Shown here: positions 6,234-6,911 of the stretch, piece by piece
How positions within the stretch are numbered: position 1 is the stretch's first letter
Layout of the letters: each line of letters starts with the position of its first letter
From: an uncultured Alcanivoracaceae bacterium
Lineage (GTDB): Bacteria > Pseudomonadota > Gammaproteobacteria > Pseudomonadales > Alcanivoracaceae
Direction: 5' to 3'
NCBI GenBank assembly: GCA_937943665.1
Contig: CALEAR010000153.1
Span: 1-6,911, forward strand
DNA length: 6,911 bases
Notes under the pieces: model-generated
Database searches by the model: none
Told to the model about the DNA's origin: nothing
What the model saw: the letters and a program-made list of their open reading frames with translations, nothing else
Made by a program: the position numbers and the translations under genes

Positions 6234-6911
6234 TGGCTTTTAATAAAGACAGTGTTGGCGGCACCTTAATTGCTGCATTTCTTATTTGCTTGGTGTGTGG
6301 CATCGTGGTGTCCACTGCGGCGGTTTCGCTTCGCCCTATGCAAAATGAAAACCGTGTTCTTGATCGTCAAACCAATATTTTGGTGGCCGCAGGCCTGTAT
6401 GAAGAGGGCATTGATGTCCCCAAGGTGTTTGATGAAGTGGAGCGTCAGTTCATCGAGCTAGGCACCCCTAATGTGGTGGATGCCAGTGAGGTACCTGAGG
6501 ATTACGATCAGCGTGATCCTGTGGAGAGCACCCGCTTAAGCAGCGAAGAAGATATCGCTAGCATTCGCGAGCTTCCCAAGTGGGGTGAGGTGTTCCTTGT
6601 GCGTGATGATAACGACGCTATTGAAACCATTGTGCTACCCATCCAAGGTTATGGATTGTGGTCCACCATGTATGGATTCCTTTCATTAGAAGGGGATGCC
6701 AATACCATTTCGGGCTTGGTGTTCTATGACCACGGTGAAACCCCAGGGTTGGGTGCTGAGATCGAAAACAAAAACTGGCGCGCTTTATGGGAAGGTAAGA
6801 AGCTACTCTCTCCCGATGGCGATCTGATTTTTGAAGTGATCAAGGGCAGTGTGGACGACAGAACGCCCAACAAAGATAACAAAGTGGATGGCCTATCCGG
6901 CGCCACCTTAA
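6233..6911 (+). CDS. nqrC: NADH:quinone oxidoreductase (Na+-translocating type) subunit C (cut by window edge)
   Basis: NqrC is a membrane-anchored subunit with a periplasmic FMN-binding domain that passes electrons within the NQR complex. The 226 codons present cover most of a protein of about 260 residues. One membrane anchor spans roughly residues 10-32 (TLIAAFLICLVCGIVVSTAAV). The periplasmic part shows YDQRDPVEST (91-100), the PIQGYGLWSTMYGFL stretch (136-150), GETPGLGAEIENKNWR (168-183) and KVDGLSGATL (217-226). Thr225 in SGAT is the residue that receives FMN through a phosphoester bond, added by the flavin transferase ApbE; it sits at the same number as in Vibrio cholerae. The window ends one codon later. 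The ATG at 6233 is fixed by GGAGGTGA and by the family N-terminus. nqrD, nqrE and nqrF are expected beyond the edge. Confidence 0.96.
   Translation, partial: MAFNKDSVGGTLIAAFLICLVCGIVVSTAAVSLRPMQNENRVLDRQTNILVAAGLYEEGIDVPKVFDEVERQFIELGTPNVVDASEVPEDYDQRDPVESTRLSSEEDIASIRELPKWGEVFLVRDDNDAIETIVLPIQGYGLWSTMYGFLSLEGDANTISGLVFYDHGETPGLGAEIENKNWRALWEGKKLLSPDGDLIFEVIKGSVDDRTPNKDNKVDGLSGATL

Overview
The window is a stretch of chromosome from a gammaproteobacterium, probably a marine or Pseudomonas-like lineage. I infer this from the protein families and the gene order mfd / long GAPDH / nqrABC, which recalls the Pseudomonas arrangement. Base composition looks moderate, roughly half GC by eye. No mobile element, CRISPR array, tRNA or rRNA is visible, and codon use looks uniform across the genes.

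Layout. Positions 1-791 on the minus strand hold the first 263 codons of mfd (transcription-repair coupling factor), which runs off the left edge. A 164-base divergent intergenic region (792-955) separates it from tesB (acyl-CoA thioesterase II, 956-1828, plus strand). A 158-base gap follows. It carries a possible promoter for the next gene and also an unsupported 52-codon reading frame. Next is a long glyceraldehyde-3-phosphate dehydrogenase (1987-3426, GTG start) with an extra N-terminal domain of about 125 residues. After a 201-base intergenic region with a strong sigma70-type promoter and a structured leader come nqrA (3628-4977), nqrB (4980-6233) and the start of nqrC (6233 to the right edge). 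The nqrC fragment ends just after its FMN-carrying threonine.

How the genes work together. nqrA, nqrB and nqrC are the first three genes of the operon for the NADH:quinone oxidoreductase (Na+-NQR type), and nqrDEF presumably follow beyond the window. The tight 2-base spacing, the 1-base overlap and the embedded Shine-Dalgarno sites indicate translational coupling. The GAPDH, which looks suited to NADP(H) and may be gluconeogenic, and TesB are carbon-metabolism neighbours, while Mfd is an unrelated housekeeping gene on the other strand.

The least ordinary material is non-coding. The nqrA promoter has an 8-base inverted repeat flanking its -10 element, and the roughly 118-base leader can form several hairpins, two of them mutually exclusive and one ending at the ribosome binding site. 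The long GAPDH N-terminal domain and a phenylalanine in the NqrB quinone-site region, where Vibrio has a glycine, also merit a look. I found no clear new multi-gene system.
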